NCBI GenBank assembly: GCA_047611125.1 | Contig: JBLFXH010000148.1 | Span: 1 to 8,374, forward strand | Source of the DNA: JABDJZ01 sp047611125 | Lineage (GTDB): Bacteria > Bacteroidota > Rhodothermia > Rhodothermales > UBA10348 | Direction: 5' to 3' | DNA length: 8,374 nucleotides | Part shown: positions 1 through 7,287 of the stretch, one piece after another | Layout of the letters: every line of letters starts with the position of its first letter | How positions within the stretch are numbered: the stretch's first letter is position 1 | Program-made: the position numbers and the translations under genes | The notes under the pieces: generated by a model | Databases searched by the model: none | What the model was told of the DNA's origin: nothing | The model's input: the letters and a program-made list of their open reading frames with translations, nothing else

Positions 1-738
1 GGCATGGGGCCGCACGCAGGCATTTACCTGGCAGACCGAATTACGGCCCACACGAATGCCGCTGGCGATTCCGAGCACCTTTCCTTCCTGCTGTCCTCCC
101 TGCCCGGCGCAATTCCGGACCGGACCAGCTACCTCCTCGATTCCAATGCGCCGGACCCGTCACCTGCTATTCTGGAAATCGCCTCCGGGCTGGTGAACGC
201 CGGATGTCCCATTCTCGGGATGCCTTGCAACACGGCCCACGCCGAGGCCATCCTCGCAAGAGTCCTGACCGAGCTGGGGGAGCGGCACCCCGAGGCCCGA
301 CTATTCCACCTTATAGAGGAAACCGCCGCCTTCTGCGCGGAGGCGGCTCCCGGCGCGACGCGCATCGGACTCCTGGCCACGCTAGGGACCTACCGAGACG
401 GGATGTACGAACGAGCGCTTACCGCGCACGGCTTGCAGCCCATCCTACCTGATGAGGCAGACCGGCAAGAGCTGATTCACCGCGCACTTTACGACACGGC
501 CTTTGGCATTAAGCGCCAAAGCAGCCCCGTCACCGAGGAGGCTATAGAACTCCTCTCACTGGCCACCAGGCATCTCCGCGAAGCGGGAGCCGAGGCCATC
601 ATTCTGGGGTGCACTGAGCTACCCCTGGCCATCAAAGGCCGCACATTTGCCGGTTTGCCGGTGGTCGATTCGACCACGGCTCTGGCCCGGGCACTTATTC
701 GAGCCGCAGCCCCGGAAAAACTGGCTCCACTGAACTGA
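1..738 (+). CDS. Aspartate/glutamate racemase family protein, 5' end outside window
   Basis: This is a member of the Asp/Glu racemase superfamily (YgeA-like), cytoplasmic enzymes that interconvert L- and D-amino acids by a cofactor-free two-cysteine mechanism. Both catalytic cysteines are visible: one in MPCNTAH (codon at 226-228) and one in LGCTELPLA (codon at 610-612). The frame is open to base 1, where the codons read G-M-G-P. This is the end of the family's N-terminal GGMGP motif, which normally follows about eight residues of the first beta strand. The ATG at 4 is therefore probably internal, and the true start lies just upstream of the window. The C-terminus is complete, with a TGA at 736-738. 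The next gene, RNase R, starts on the following base, so the two are probably co-transcribed and perhaps translationally coupled. Substrate (Asp, Glu or another amino acid) cannot be decided from sequence. The family call is firm; specificity is unknown. Confidence 0.9.
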   Translation, partial: GMGPHAGIYLADRITAHTNAAGDSEHLSFLLSSLPGAIPDRTSYLLDSNAPDPSPAILEIASGLVNAGCPILGMPCNTAHAEAILARVLTELGERHPEARLFHLIEETAAFCAEAAPGATRIGLLATLGTYRDGMYERALTAHGLQPILPDEADRQELIHRALYDTAFGIKRQSSPVTEEAIELLSLATRHLREAGAEAIILGCTELPLAIKGRTFAGLPVVDSTTALARALIRAAAPEKLAPLN

Positions 739-2928
739 ATGTCTAAGAACAAGAAGAACACCAAACGGAAGTCCGCACCATCAAACTGGTCTCGGGACTT
801 CCTTTCGAAACGAATAATCAAACTCCTCGCCAACCATGGCGACCGGACTTTCCGGGCCAAGGAGATCGCCAAGAAGCTCGACATCAGAGAGCGAGCTGAA
901 TACCAGCTCTGTCGGGAGTTGCTCGAGGACCTGTCCAAGGAGGGCAAACTCTCCCAGGACGGCAACCGGTTCGGTTTTCGTCCCGCAGCCAACATCCGTC
1001 AGGGCGTCATCCGCGCCCACGCAGATGGATTCGGTTTCGTCACCGATGACGAAGGCGAAGAGTACTTCGTGGGATCCCGCCGGATGGGCGTTGCCCTGGA
1101 TGGGGACCGCGTCGAGATCGGCCTTGATGCACCAGCGCGCGACGACCGTCGCCGCGAGGCACAGGTTCTCTCGGTTATTGAGCGCGGCCGCCCCACCGCA
1201 GTGGGGACGTTCCATACGCACGGCCACTTCGGCTCGGTCCGGCCGGACGATCGTCGGCTGAACCGAGACGTCTATGTGGCCCAGGACGATTGGGGCGGCG
1301 CCAAGGAGGGCGATAAGGTGATGGTCTCCATCGACCGCTATGAGAGCCCCAAGAGCTCGCCCGAAGGCCGGGTTCTCACGGTTATCGGGTCGTCCTCAGA
1401 CCCCGCCACACGAGTTCTAGCGCTCGCCATGAGCGTCGGGATCGACGCTGACTTCCCGGAGGAAGCGCTGGACGAAGCCGAGGCCGTCTCCGCCAAGATC
1501 GGAGCCAAGGACATCAAGGGACGCGAGGATTTTCGGGACCATACGGTGTTCACCATCGACCCGATCGATGCCCGCGATTTCGACGATGCTCTGCATTGGA
1601 AGGATCTCGGCAACGGCCGGGTAGAGGTGGGCGTCCATATTGCTGACGTCGGTCACTACGTGCGGCCCGGCTCTGAATTGGACAAGGCGGGATACACTCG
1701 CGGAACGAGCACCTACCTGGTGGACCGCGTCATCCCGATGCTTCCCCATCGGCTCTCGGGCGATCTTTGCTCACTGCGGCCGCATGAGGACAGGCTGACC
1801 TACTCGTGTGTCTTCCAGCTCGATTCGAACGCCGAGATGCTCGGCTACCGAATCACGCCGAGCGTCATCCACTCCAAGGCCCGCCTGACCTACGAGCAGG
1901 CGCAGGCCGTGATCGACGGCGAGGATCCAACGAAGGCCTACGGCGCCGACGCGCCAGGCGTGACAAAGAATCCGCCAGCTGAGGTGCGCGCCGGCATCCT
2001 GAGCATGTGGGACCTCGCAGGCCATCTGATCCGCCGACGCTTCAAGAACGGCTCGATCGATTTCGATCTCCCCGAAGTCCGGGTGGTGCTGGACGAGAAT
2101 GGCATTGTCACTGATCTGATTCGAAAGGACCGCATCGCGGCCAATCGGCTGATCGAGGAGTTCATGCTACTCGCCAATCAGACCGTGGCACGCCACATCA
2201 TCAAGGCAAAGCCCAAGCGGGCCGGCGTCTACCGGATACACGACAACCCGGACCAGGAGCGCATCAAGGCACTTGTGGCCTACGTGCGGGGGTTTGGCTA
2301 CAGCGTGAAGTCGCAGGACGGGACCATTGAGCCCGCCGAACTGAATCGCCTCATGCGGGACGCCGAAGGCAAGCCCGAGCAGCCGGTTATCCAGCAGGCA
2401 GCGCTCCGGGCCATGTCGAAGGCGAAGTACTCGCCGGAAGAACAGGGGCATTTCGGGCTTGGCTTTAAGCACTACTCGCACTTCACGAGCCCCATTAGGC
2501 GTTATCCGGACCTGATCACCCACCGGATCCTCCGGCTACTTGCCCGGGACGAGACAGGCCCGGAGTACGGGACATTGAAATCCCAGTGCGAGCACCTCTC
2601 CGAGCGGGAGCGTGTTGCGGACGAGGCCCAGCGGGAATCGGTGAAGCTGAAGAAGGTCGAGTACATGCAGCAGCATGTCGGCGAGACCTTCGAAGGCGTC
2701 ATCTCAGGCGTGACCTCGTTCGGACTGTTCGTCGAGCTCAACAAGCTCCTTGTGGACGGGCTCGTTCATGTTAGCGAACTCTCGGACGATTACTATGAGT
2801 ATGACGAACTGGCGTACATGCTGGTGGGTCGAAACTCAGGGCGCCGGTTCAAGCTTGGAGACCCCGTAAAGGTTGTCGTTGCGTCAGCCAATCCGGAGAC
2901 GCGCAAGATTGATTTCGCCTTCGCCTGA
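739..2928 (+). CDS. rnr: Ribonuclease R (RNB-family 3'-5' exoribonuclease)
   Basis: A 729-residue processive 3'-5' exoribonuclease that degrades structured RNA in the cytoplasm (mRNA turnover, rRNA quality control). The domain order is complete. A lysine-rich N-terminus (about 1-15) is followed by a winged-helix domain (about 20-80), two cold-shock OB folds (about 88-133 and 150-200), the RNB catalytic domain (about 255-600) and an S1 RNA-binding domain (about 647-729). The four metal-binding aspartates fit the pattern IDPxxxRDFDDA at D274, D280, D282 and D283. The second RNB signature, HYSHFTSPIRRYPDL, spans 578-592 and holds the conserved arginines. The protein stops almost at the end of S1, so it lacks the long lysine-rich tail of the E. 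coli enzyme (813 residues). The ATG follows the racemase TGA directly. No Shine-Dalgarno sequence is visible, so coupling or leaderless-type initiation signals may apply. RNase II is less likely, given the winged helix and the tandem cold-shock domains. Confidence 0.97.
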   Translation: MSKNKKNTKRKSAPSNWSRDFLSKRIIKLLANHGDRTFRAKEIAKKLDIRERAEYQLCRELLEDLSKEGKLSQDGNRFGFRPAANIRQGVIRAHADGFGFVTDDEGEEYFVGSRRMGVALDGDRVEIGLDAPARDDRRREAQVLSVIERGRPTAVGTFHTHGHFGSVRPDDRRLNRDVYVAQDDWGGAKEGDKVMVSIDRYESPKSSPEGRVLTVIGSSSDPATRVLALAMSVGIDADFPEEALDEAEAVSAKIGAKDIKGREDFRDHTVFTIDPIDARDFDDALHWKDLGNGRVEVGVHIADVGHYVRPGSELDKAGYTRGTSTYLVDRVIPMLPHRLSGDLCSLRPHEDRLTYSCVFQLDSNAEMLGYRITPSVIHSKARLTYEQAQAVIDGEDPTKAYGADAPGVTKNPPAEVRAGILSMWDLAGHLIRRRFKNGSIDFDLPEVRVVLDENGIVTDLIRKDRIAANRLIEEFMLLANQTVARHIIKAKPKRAGVYRIHDNPDQERIKALVAYVRGFGYSVKSQDGTIEPAELNRLMRDAEGKPEQPVIQQAALRAMSKAKYSPEEQGHFGLGFKHYSHFTSPIRRYPDLITHRILRLLARDETGPEYGTLKSQCEHLSERERVADEAQRESVKLKKVEYMQQHVGETFEGVISGVTSFGLFVELNKLLVDGLVHVSELSDDYYEYDELAYMLVGRNSGRRFKLGDPVKVVVASANPETRKIDFAFA

Positions 2929-2958
2929 GCGATCTGCTGGGGCGCCTACTCCTGCTTA

Positions 2959-4509
2959 ATGCTCCAATCCCCTTCTCCTTCTATCCAATCCGACTTGCCC
3001 CGCCGGCGGGTTGGGATCTGGAAGCTGCTGCCGCTCCTTATTTGGCAACAGGTGAAGTTCAGGATCCGGAGTTTCAGGGCGCAGGGGAAACTCGGCTCCA
3101 GCATCGTGATGACGCTGTTTGGAGCCTACATAGCCTTCACGCTCTTCACGCTCGGGGCCTTCCTGCCTGTGTTCGTGAACGAGATCCGCGGCGAGATGAC
3201 TACCCACGCGCTGGTGGACAGGCACACCCTGTCTACTCTCGTGGGCCTCTTCTTCCTGCGATTCCTGCTGCAGAAAACCCCAAAAGTGCAGGTGGAATCA
3301 TTCCTGCATCTGCCTTTCCCGCGCTGGCTGCTTGTCGGCTTTTTCTGCGCGGCGTCCGTGTTCTCAGCGCACAACATCTTCCCGCTGATCTTCGCGGTGC
3401 CCTACGCGGTGACCCAGCTCGCACCCATCTTCGGTGTACTTGGAGCCGCGCAGTGGGTGGCCGCCCTGGTTGGCGCGCTCCTGGTCTCGAACTTCCTCAA
3501 CATCTACGTCCGGTCGCAACTGACCATGCACGAGCGGAAGATTCTGTTCGGTCTTGGGGCTGTTCTGGCGCTGACACTAACGGATGAGTACCTGGGTGGA
3601 GGCGTTCTGGGTGGTCTTTCCATGGCCGTTTTCGGCGAGATGCACTGGCCATCCTGGATGTTGGCCGTCGCCATCCTTTCAGTTGTTGTTGGGACTGGGA
3701 TGCTCGCCTCCGGCGCCCTCCTCGAGTCACTACGACGCGAGGATCCTCCGGCCGCCCCCATGGCCGAGGCTGGCCGACTGCACGATCTGGCGGAACGCTG
3801 GGATCTGGCCGGTCACCTCATTTGGTTGGAACTGAGAATGATGTGGCGCAATCGGCGCCCCCGGCATTATCTGGTCGTGTCGTTGATGTTTTCGACCGTC
3901 TATCTGATTTTCCTCCTGGCCAGCCCCGGAATATTCGACGGCGTGGCCCTGGGCGCGGTAATCGGGCTGTTCGCGTCCGGCGGGTTCGCGCTGAACTACG
4001 GGCAGCTCATGTTCTCGTGGGACAGCAATTACATGGAAGGGCTGATGGCCCGATCGGTAGACACCCGAACATTGACCCGCTCGAAGACAATCGTTCTTCA
4101 GGGCTCCTGCCTCGTGCTCTTCATTGTGTCCATGCCGGTCTTCATGGTCTTCCGACCGGACCTAATACCGCTGCACGTGGCCTTTCTATTCTACAATGCC
4201 GGAATTACTACTCAGGTGATCTTGGAGTTGGCCACACGCAACCGCGAGGGTATCGATCTGGGGAAATCCGGAGGCTTCTTCAACTATGAAGGTTTCTCGG
4301 CCAAGCACTGGCTCTGGTTTCTTCCCACCGCCGTGCCACCGACCATTTTACTGATGGTGTTTCGCGACACGCCGAATCTCGCCTGGTCTATCCTTGCCGG
4401 TGTCGGGCTTGTTGGTTTACTGACCACCGAACTATGGACCCGGCGACACGCCCGTCGCGTTAGTCGGCGCAAGCACGCCATGCTGAGCGGATTCGCGGTC
4501 CGGACATGA
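2959..4509 (+). CDS. DUF5687-like ABC transporter permease, multi-pass membrane protein
   Basis: A 516-residue integral membrane protein with roughly 10-12 hydrophobic segments, for example near residues 47-74, 123-150, 156-186, 233-256, 303-322, 329-350, 378-396, 402-425, 449-468 and 474-490. From memory it matches DUF5687, an uncharacterised permease family common in Bacteroidota. Supporting patterns are a basic amphipathic N-terminus before the first segment (LLIWQQVKFRIRSFRAQGK), the motif FSWDSNYMEGL (352-362) and the segment IDLGKSGGFFNYEGF (432-446). It has no large extracytoplasmic domain and no signal peptide. It lies 30 bases after rnr, and its TGA overlaps the ATG of the following ATPase gene (ATGA at 4506-4509), so the two are almost certainly coupled and form one ABC transporter. 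Substrate and direction are unknown; export or membrane-related work is likely because no binding-protein gene is nearby. The start at 2959 is the first reasonable ATG; a slightly later start cannot be excluded. Confidence 0.85.
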   Translation: MLQSPSPSIQSDLPRRRVGIWKLLPLLIWQQVKFRIRSFRAQGKLGSSIVMTLFGAYIAFTLFTLGAFLPVFVNEIRGEMTTHALVDRHTLSTLVGLFFLRFLLQKTPKVQVESFLHLPFPRWLLVGFFCAASVFSAHNIFPLIFAVPYAVTQLAPIFGVLGAAQWVAALVGALLVSNFLNIYVRSQLTMHERKILFGLGAVLALTLTDEYLGGGVLGGLSMAVFGEMHWPSWMLAVAILSVVVGTGMLASGALLESLRREDPPAAPMAEAGRLHDLAERWDLAGHLIWLELRMMWRNRRPRHYLVVSLMFSTVYLIFLLASPGIFDGVALGAVIGLFASGGFALNYGQLMFSWDSNYMEGLMARSVDTRTLTRSKTIVLQGSCLVLFIVSMPVFMVFRPDLIPLHVAFLFYNAGITTQVILELATRNREGIDLGKSGGFFNYEGFSAKHWLWFLPTAVPPTILLMVFRDTPNLAWSILAGVGLVGLLTTELWTRRHARRVSRRKHAMLSGFAVRT

Positions 4510-5210
4510 TTTACATCGAGCAAATTACCAAGCGCTATGACGGGAAGACCGTCCTGGAAGTCCCCCAATGGCGGGCGGCCGAGGGCGAGATCATTGGCCT
4601 GGTTGGGTCGAATGGCGCCGGAAAGACCACCTTCCTCCGCCTACTCCTGGACCTGATTGAGCCCGACACCGGCGAGATCCAGATTGATGGAAAGTCGATA
4701 TCGGGATCTGACTGGAAGCAGTTCACCGGCTCCTATTTGGACAAGCGGTTTCTTATCGACTACCTGTCAGGCGATGAGTTTCTGGATTTCATCCGGACCG
4801 TCTACGGACTCTCCCGTCCGGAGGCGGAGCAGGCGCTAGCCCCGTACCGGACATTCCTGCCCACGAACGGCGATGCCAACAAGTACCTCAGGGATCTCTC
4901 GACAGGGAACGCCAAGAAAGTGGGCATCACGGCGGCCATGTTCGTCAGTCCGCGGCTTCTGATCCTGGACGAGCCCTTCGCCAACCTGGATCCTCCCAGC
5001 CAACTCAAGCTGAAGCAGCTCCTGCGTGAGCTGCACGCGGCCACGGGGGCGACCATGCTAATCTCGTCCCATGATCTGGTCCACGTGACTGATCTCTGCG
5101 AGCGCATCACACTGATCGATCGCGGAAAGGTGGTGACGGATGCCGCCACCTCGGATGAGACGCTTGAGGAGCTCCGCGCCTACTTTGCTGAGGCACCTGG
5201 CGCATCATGA
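4506..5210 (+). CDS. ABC transporter ATP-binding protein, partner of the DUF5687-like permease
   Basis: A 234-residue single nucleotide-binding domain that powers the permease encoded just upstream. Visible motifs are Walker A GSNGAGKTT (34-42), signature LSTGN (131-135, in place of canonical LSGGQ), Walker B LLILDEP with D155 and catalytic E156, a D-loop (ANLD) and the H-loop histidine H189 in ISSHDL. The Q-loop is atypical. Where most ABC ATPases have a glutamine after the strand (as in YxPQ), this protein reads SYLDKRF, with D79 at or next to that place. All other residues needed for ATP hydrolysis are present, so the domain should be active. Both ends overlap neighbours by four bases (ATGA at 4506-4509 and 5207-5210), which indicates a translationally coupled three-gene unit. 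The length is typical of CcmA/NatA-type ATPases of two-component exporters. The substrate cannot be inferred. Confidence 0.95.
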   Translation: MIYIEQITKRYDGKTVLEVPQWRAAEGEIIGLVGSNGAGKTTFLRLLLDLIEPDTGEIQIDGKSISGSDWKQFTGSYLDKRFLIDYLSGDEFLDFIRTVYGLSRPEAEQALAPYRTFLPTNGDANKYLRDLSTGNAKKVGITAAMFVSPRLLILDEPFANLDPPSQLKLKQLLRELHAATGATMLISSHDLVHVTDLCERITLIDRGKVVTDAATSDETLEELRAYFAEAPGAS

Positions 5211-5500
5211 CCATTCTTCAGTTCTCGCCCGACCAGGACAGCATCCTGGACTTCATCGATCAGGGCATTCAAGGTCTGGTAGCGGCCGGATCCGAAGCCC
5301 GCTACATCGTCATGGGCCCTGCCGCGTTCGCCCTCTTCCGGCAGGCAGTGGCCGTCAGACTGAGCCGGAAGCCCAAGGACTTTGGGACGTACAACTACAT
5401 CCCCGTGGTCGTCGACCCATTTCGAGGCGAAGAGGTCTGCGTGTTGCCGGAGCCAAGGGAAATGAAGGGCGGCGTTGAAGCCCTCACCATTCCTGGCTGA
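5207..5500 (+). CDS. Small protein of unknown function, possible HK97 A-domain-like fold
   Basis: A 97-residue soluble protein with no signal peptide or membrane segment. Its ATG overlaps the ATPase stop (ATGA), so it is almost certainly expressed with the ABC transporter. I do not recognise a named family with certainty. The predicted order is a helix (about 8-27), a strand (RYIVMGP, 32-38), a helix (AAFALFRQAVAVRL, 39-52), a loop (53-63), a beta hairpin (IPVVVDPFRGEEVCVL, 65-80) and a short last strand (VEALTI, 90-95). This order recalls the A-domain at the C-terminal half of HK97-type major capsid proteins, and the free-standing A-domain (family 4) encapsulin-like proteins, chiefly archaeal as far as I recall. 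That comparison is inference from pattern and secondary structure only. The alternative is simply a lineage-specific accessory protein of the transporter. The reading frame is well supported by the tight overlap and by the convergent stop one base from the next gene. Confidence 0.8.
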   Translation: MTILQFSPDQDSILDFIDQGIQGLVAAGSEARYIVMGPAAFALFRQAVAVRLSRKPKDFGTYNYIPVVVDPFRGEEVCVLPEPREMKGGVEALTIPG

Positions 5501-5510
5501 ATCAGGGCTT
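5478..5510. terminator. Possible weak hairpin at convergent gene ends
   Basis: A perfect 7-base inverted repeat, AAGCCCT (5478-5484) and AGGGCTT (5504-5510), with a 19-base loop, sits exactly over the stop codons of the convergent genes ending at 5500 and 5502. It could act as a shared, bidirectional terminator, but neither strand has the T run of a classical intrinsic terminator and the loop is long. The match may be chance. Confidence 0.25.
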
Positions 5511-6179
5511 GATGAGATCCCGCGCCCACATGGGCCACGGATGCTTGGGCGGTGCGGTCCAGAGCATGGGCTCCTTCTTGACAGGATGCTCTAGGCCCAG
5601 TTTCCAGGCGTGCAGGGCCAGGTTCTTTCCGTCGAACTCTTCCTTGGCCTTGTAGCGGAGGTCGCCTGAAATCGGCCAGCCCCGCTTTGCCATCTGAACC
5701 CGGATCTGATGCGCGCGGCCCGTTTCCAGGCTTATCTCGACCAGCGAGCGCTTCCCGACCGCTCCCCGCAGGGTCCACTCCATCTCGGCCTTCTTGGCTT
5801 CAGGGTGGGTGGCACGCACTACCCGAACCTTGCGATCAGTCTTGGCCAAATAGTCCTCGGCCCGTCCATGATCATCCGGCAGGCCCTCAACTAGAGCGAG
5901 GTACGTCTTGGTAACCTTGCGATCCTTGAAAGTCAGCGCCAAGCGAGCGGCAGCCTTGGAGGTCCGGGCAATCAGCATCACCCCGCTGGCCGGCCTGTCC
6001 AGCCTGTGCACTAGACCTGCATACACGTTTCCGGGCTTGTCGAACTTCTCGGCCAAGTACTGTTTCGCCCACGAAATGATGTCAAAATCACCCGTCTCGT
6101 CTGCCTGAGAGAGCATGCCCGCGGGCTTGTTGACAACCAGCAAGTGGTTGTCGAGGTAGATCACGTCCGGTATCATCAT
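5502..6179 (-). CDS. RluA-family RNA pseudouridine synthase
   Basis: A 225-residue pseudouridine synthase that isomerises uridine to pseudouridine in rRNA or tRNA. Motifs, numbered from the chosen start, are VVNKPAGML (15-23), the catalytic HRLDRPASG (58-66) with nucleophile D61, KTYLALVEG (91-99), ETGRAHQIRVQ (152-162), GDLRY (172-176) and LALHAW (187-192). There is no N-terminal S4 domain, so it is the short RluA/TruC-like type; the exact target base cannot be named. The ATG at 6179 (reverse strand) was chosen because family similarity begins there (IPDVIYLDNHLLVVNKPAG) and it overlaps the stop of the upstream MmcQ-like gene by ATGA. An in-frame ATG at 6242 would add 21 residues that lie wholly inside that gene and look unlike the family. 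The gene probably forms a two-gene operon with the MmcQ-like gene. Its 3' end meets the 97-residue gene tail to tail. Confidence 0.95.
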   Translation of the reverse strand: MMIPDVIYLDNHLLVVNKPAGMLSQADETGDFDIISWAKQYLAEKFDKPGNVYAGLVHRLDRPASGVMLIARTSKAAARLALTFKDRKVTKTYLALVEGLPDDHGRAEDYLAKTDRKVRVVRATHPEAKKAEMEWTLRGAVGKRSLVEISLETGRAHQIRVQMAKRGWPISGDLRYKAKEEFDGKNLALHAWKLGLEHPVKKEPMLWTAPPKHPWPMWARDLIKP

Positions 6180-6538
6180 TGAAGCTGGGCCATCAGCGGT
6201 TCTCGATCCTTCTTGGGCATGCGGGCTACGATCAGCTCCCAAGAGTGCTGGATGAGTTCCTTGAGCAGGTTATTCGGTACGTCCGATGACAAGTAAACCG
6301 TGTTCCACTGCTTCTTGTTCATGTGGTAGCCGGGGATAATGCCCTCGTATTCGGCCCGGAGTTCCACAGCGCGTTCAGGGTCACACTTTAAATTGACGCG
6401 CAGCGGGACTTCGTCGATGGCGCTGAGTGCCCATATCTTCTTTCGTACTCGAACGGCGAGGACCTCTGGGCCGAAGGGAAAGTCTTCGGTGACCTCGGGA
6501 AAGGAGTGGGCGAATTGATGGAACGTTTCCAGCGTCAC
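6176..6538 (-). CDS. MmcQ/YjbR family protein
   Basis: A 120-residue small cytoplasmic protein of the MmcQ/YjbR family (Pfam YjbR), which has a CyaY-like fold and is thought to bind DNA; its cell role is unclear. Family hallmarks are present: SFPEVTEDFPFG (12-23), VNLKCDPERA (48-57), IIPGYHMNKKQWNTV (67-81) and a C-terminal helix, LIQHSWELIVARMPKK (95-110). Length is typical for the family. The start codon is GTG (reverse strand, 6538-6536), chosen because it gives a normal N-terminus, and no upstream ATG gives a better one. No Shine-Dalgarno sequence is seen before it. Its stop overlaps the start of the pseudouridine synthase gene by four bases, so it is probably the first gene of a two-gene operon transcribed from the 6539-6646 region. 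Confidence 0.92.
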   Translation of the reverse strand: MTLETFHQFAHSFPEVTEDFPFGPEVLAVRVRKKIWALSAIDEVPLRVNLKCDPERAVELRAEYEGIIPGYHMNKKQWNTVYLSSDVPNNLLKELIQHSWELIVARMPKKDREPLMAQLQ

Positions 6539-6646
6539 GGTACCGGCGGTCTGGTTGCGTCCATCTTACGACTTGACCGCGCCAACCCCCACGAAACCTC
6601 CGCGTACTTCACGGAAGCATCTGCACGGCCATCTTATCTTCGGTCG
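6539..6646. promoter_or_regulatory. Divergent intergenic region, likely holding promoters for both sides
   Basis: This 108-base gap separates the minus-strand MmcQ-like/RluA pair from the plus-strand kinase/lipase pair and is the only substantial non-coding stretch in the window, so both promoters probably lie here. No convincing pair of -35/-10 boxes is visible. A TTGACC at 6573-6578 has no good partner at normal spacing. TATCTTCG at 6635-6642 resembles the Bacteroidota -7 box TAnnTTTG with one mismatch, but it is too close to the ATG and has no -33 box. The octamer CCATCTTA occurs twice (6561-6568 and 6630-6637), which could be chance or a binding site. Confidence 0.4.
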
Positions 6647-7270
6647 ATGACCCAGGCTCCCCTCCCATACTCCGGCGAAATCGCCCGCAAGGCTCTGCAC
6701 ATTGGAGCGATGCTACTGCCGGCAGGGATGATGTTTGTGGACCGGTGGATTGCGCTGGCCATTCTGGCGCCGCTCGCGCTCAATGCCATGTGGCTGGACC
6801 GATACCGGCTGAAGAATCCGGCAGTCAGCGCCTGGCTTTCGCGAAACCTGGGCTTCATGATGCGGCCTGACGAGCGGGATTCCCACAGGAGTCGGGTCTT
6901 CTTCAACGGGGCAACCTGGGTGATGATTACCGCCTTCCTGTTGCTTCTGGTCTTTCCGGCTCGATTCGCTGCCCCCGCCATGGTGATCGCCATGATTGCC
7001 GATGCGGGAGCCGCCCTGGTGGGCCGCAAGATCGGTCGTCTCAAGTGGCCGGGGACCTCGCGGACGGTGGAGGGCACGCTGGGCTTTTTGGTTACCGGGG
7101 CACTCACCGCGCTGCTCTTCCCGGATCTGCCTTTGGAGCATCGGCTCGCGGCTGTAGGCGTAGCCGCCCTCGTGGAGATTCCGCCGCTGAAAGTGAACGA
7201 TAACGTTCTGCTGCCGTTTGCCGCAGCAGCCACCCTCTGGTATCTGGCAGGAACGCCCGCCCTCTGGTAA
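6647..7270 (+). CDS. Sec59/DGK1-like CTP-dependent lipid kinase or CDP-diglyceride synthase family membrane protein
   Basis: A 207-residue multi-pass membrane protein of the CTP-transferase superfamily, which includes dolichol kinase, CTP-dependent diacylglycerol kinase and phosphatidate cytidylyltransferase. It opens with EIARKALHIG (11-20), the usual first motif of the Sec59/DGK1 branch. It also carries the core IADAGAALVGRKIGR (117-131) followed by GTSRTVEGTLGF (136-147), and the late motif EIPPLKVNDNVLLP (177-190) with a conserved Asp-Asn pair. About six hydrophobic helices are visible. The motif set and small size favour a kinase that phosphorylates diacylglycerol, a polyprenol or phytol over a true CDP-diglyceride synthase, but the substrate is not decided. 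The ATG at 6647 fits the family N-terminus. An earlier in-frame ATG at 6506 would add 47 residues of non-membrane, family-unlike sequence and overlap the divergent gene. It is probably co-transcribed with the lipase 17 bases downstream. Confidence 0.88.
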   Translation: MTQAPLPYSGEIARKALHIGAMLLPAGMMFVDRWIALAILAPLALNAMWLDRYRLKNPAVSAWLSRNLGFMMRPDERDSHRSRVFFNGATWVMITAFLLLLVFPARFAAPAMVIAMIADAGAALVGRKIGRLKWPGTSRTVEGTLGFLVTGALTALLFPDLPLEHRLAAVGVAALVEIPPLKVNDNVLLPFAAAATLWYLAGTPALW

Positions 7271-7287
7271 CCCAACCCTTTGCAGTT

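Noticed and set aside
489..995. A 168-codon minus-strand open frame across the racemase/RNase R junction.
   Set aside because: It has no recognisable motif and is antisense to two well-supported genes.
6180..6242. A longer N-terminus for the RluA-type gene starting at the ATG at 6242.
   Set aside because: The extra 21 residues lie within the MmcQ-like gene and do not resemble the family, and the ATG at 6179 makes an ATGA overlap with the upstream stop.
6573..6601. A sigma-70 type promoter built on TTGACC at 6573-6578.
   Set aside because: No acceptable -10 box is present 16-18 bases downstream.
6506..6646. A longer N-terminus for the lipid kinase starting at the ATG at 6506.
   Set aside because: The extra 47 residues overlap the divergent MmcQ-like gene and precede the normal family start motif at 6647.
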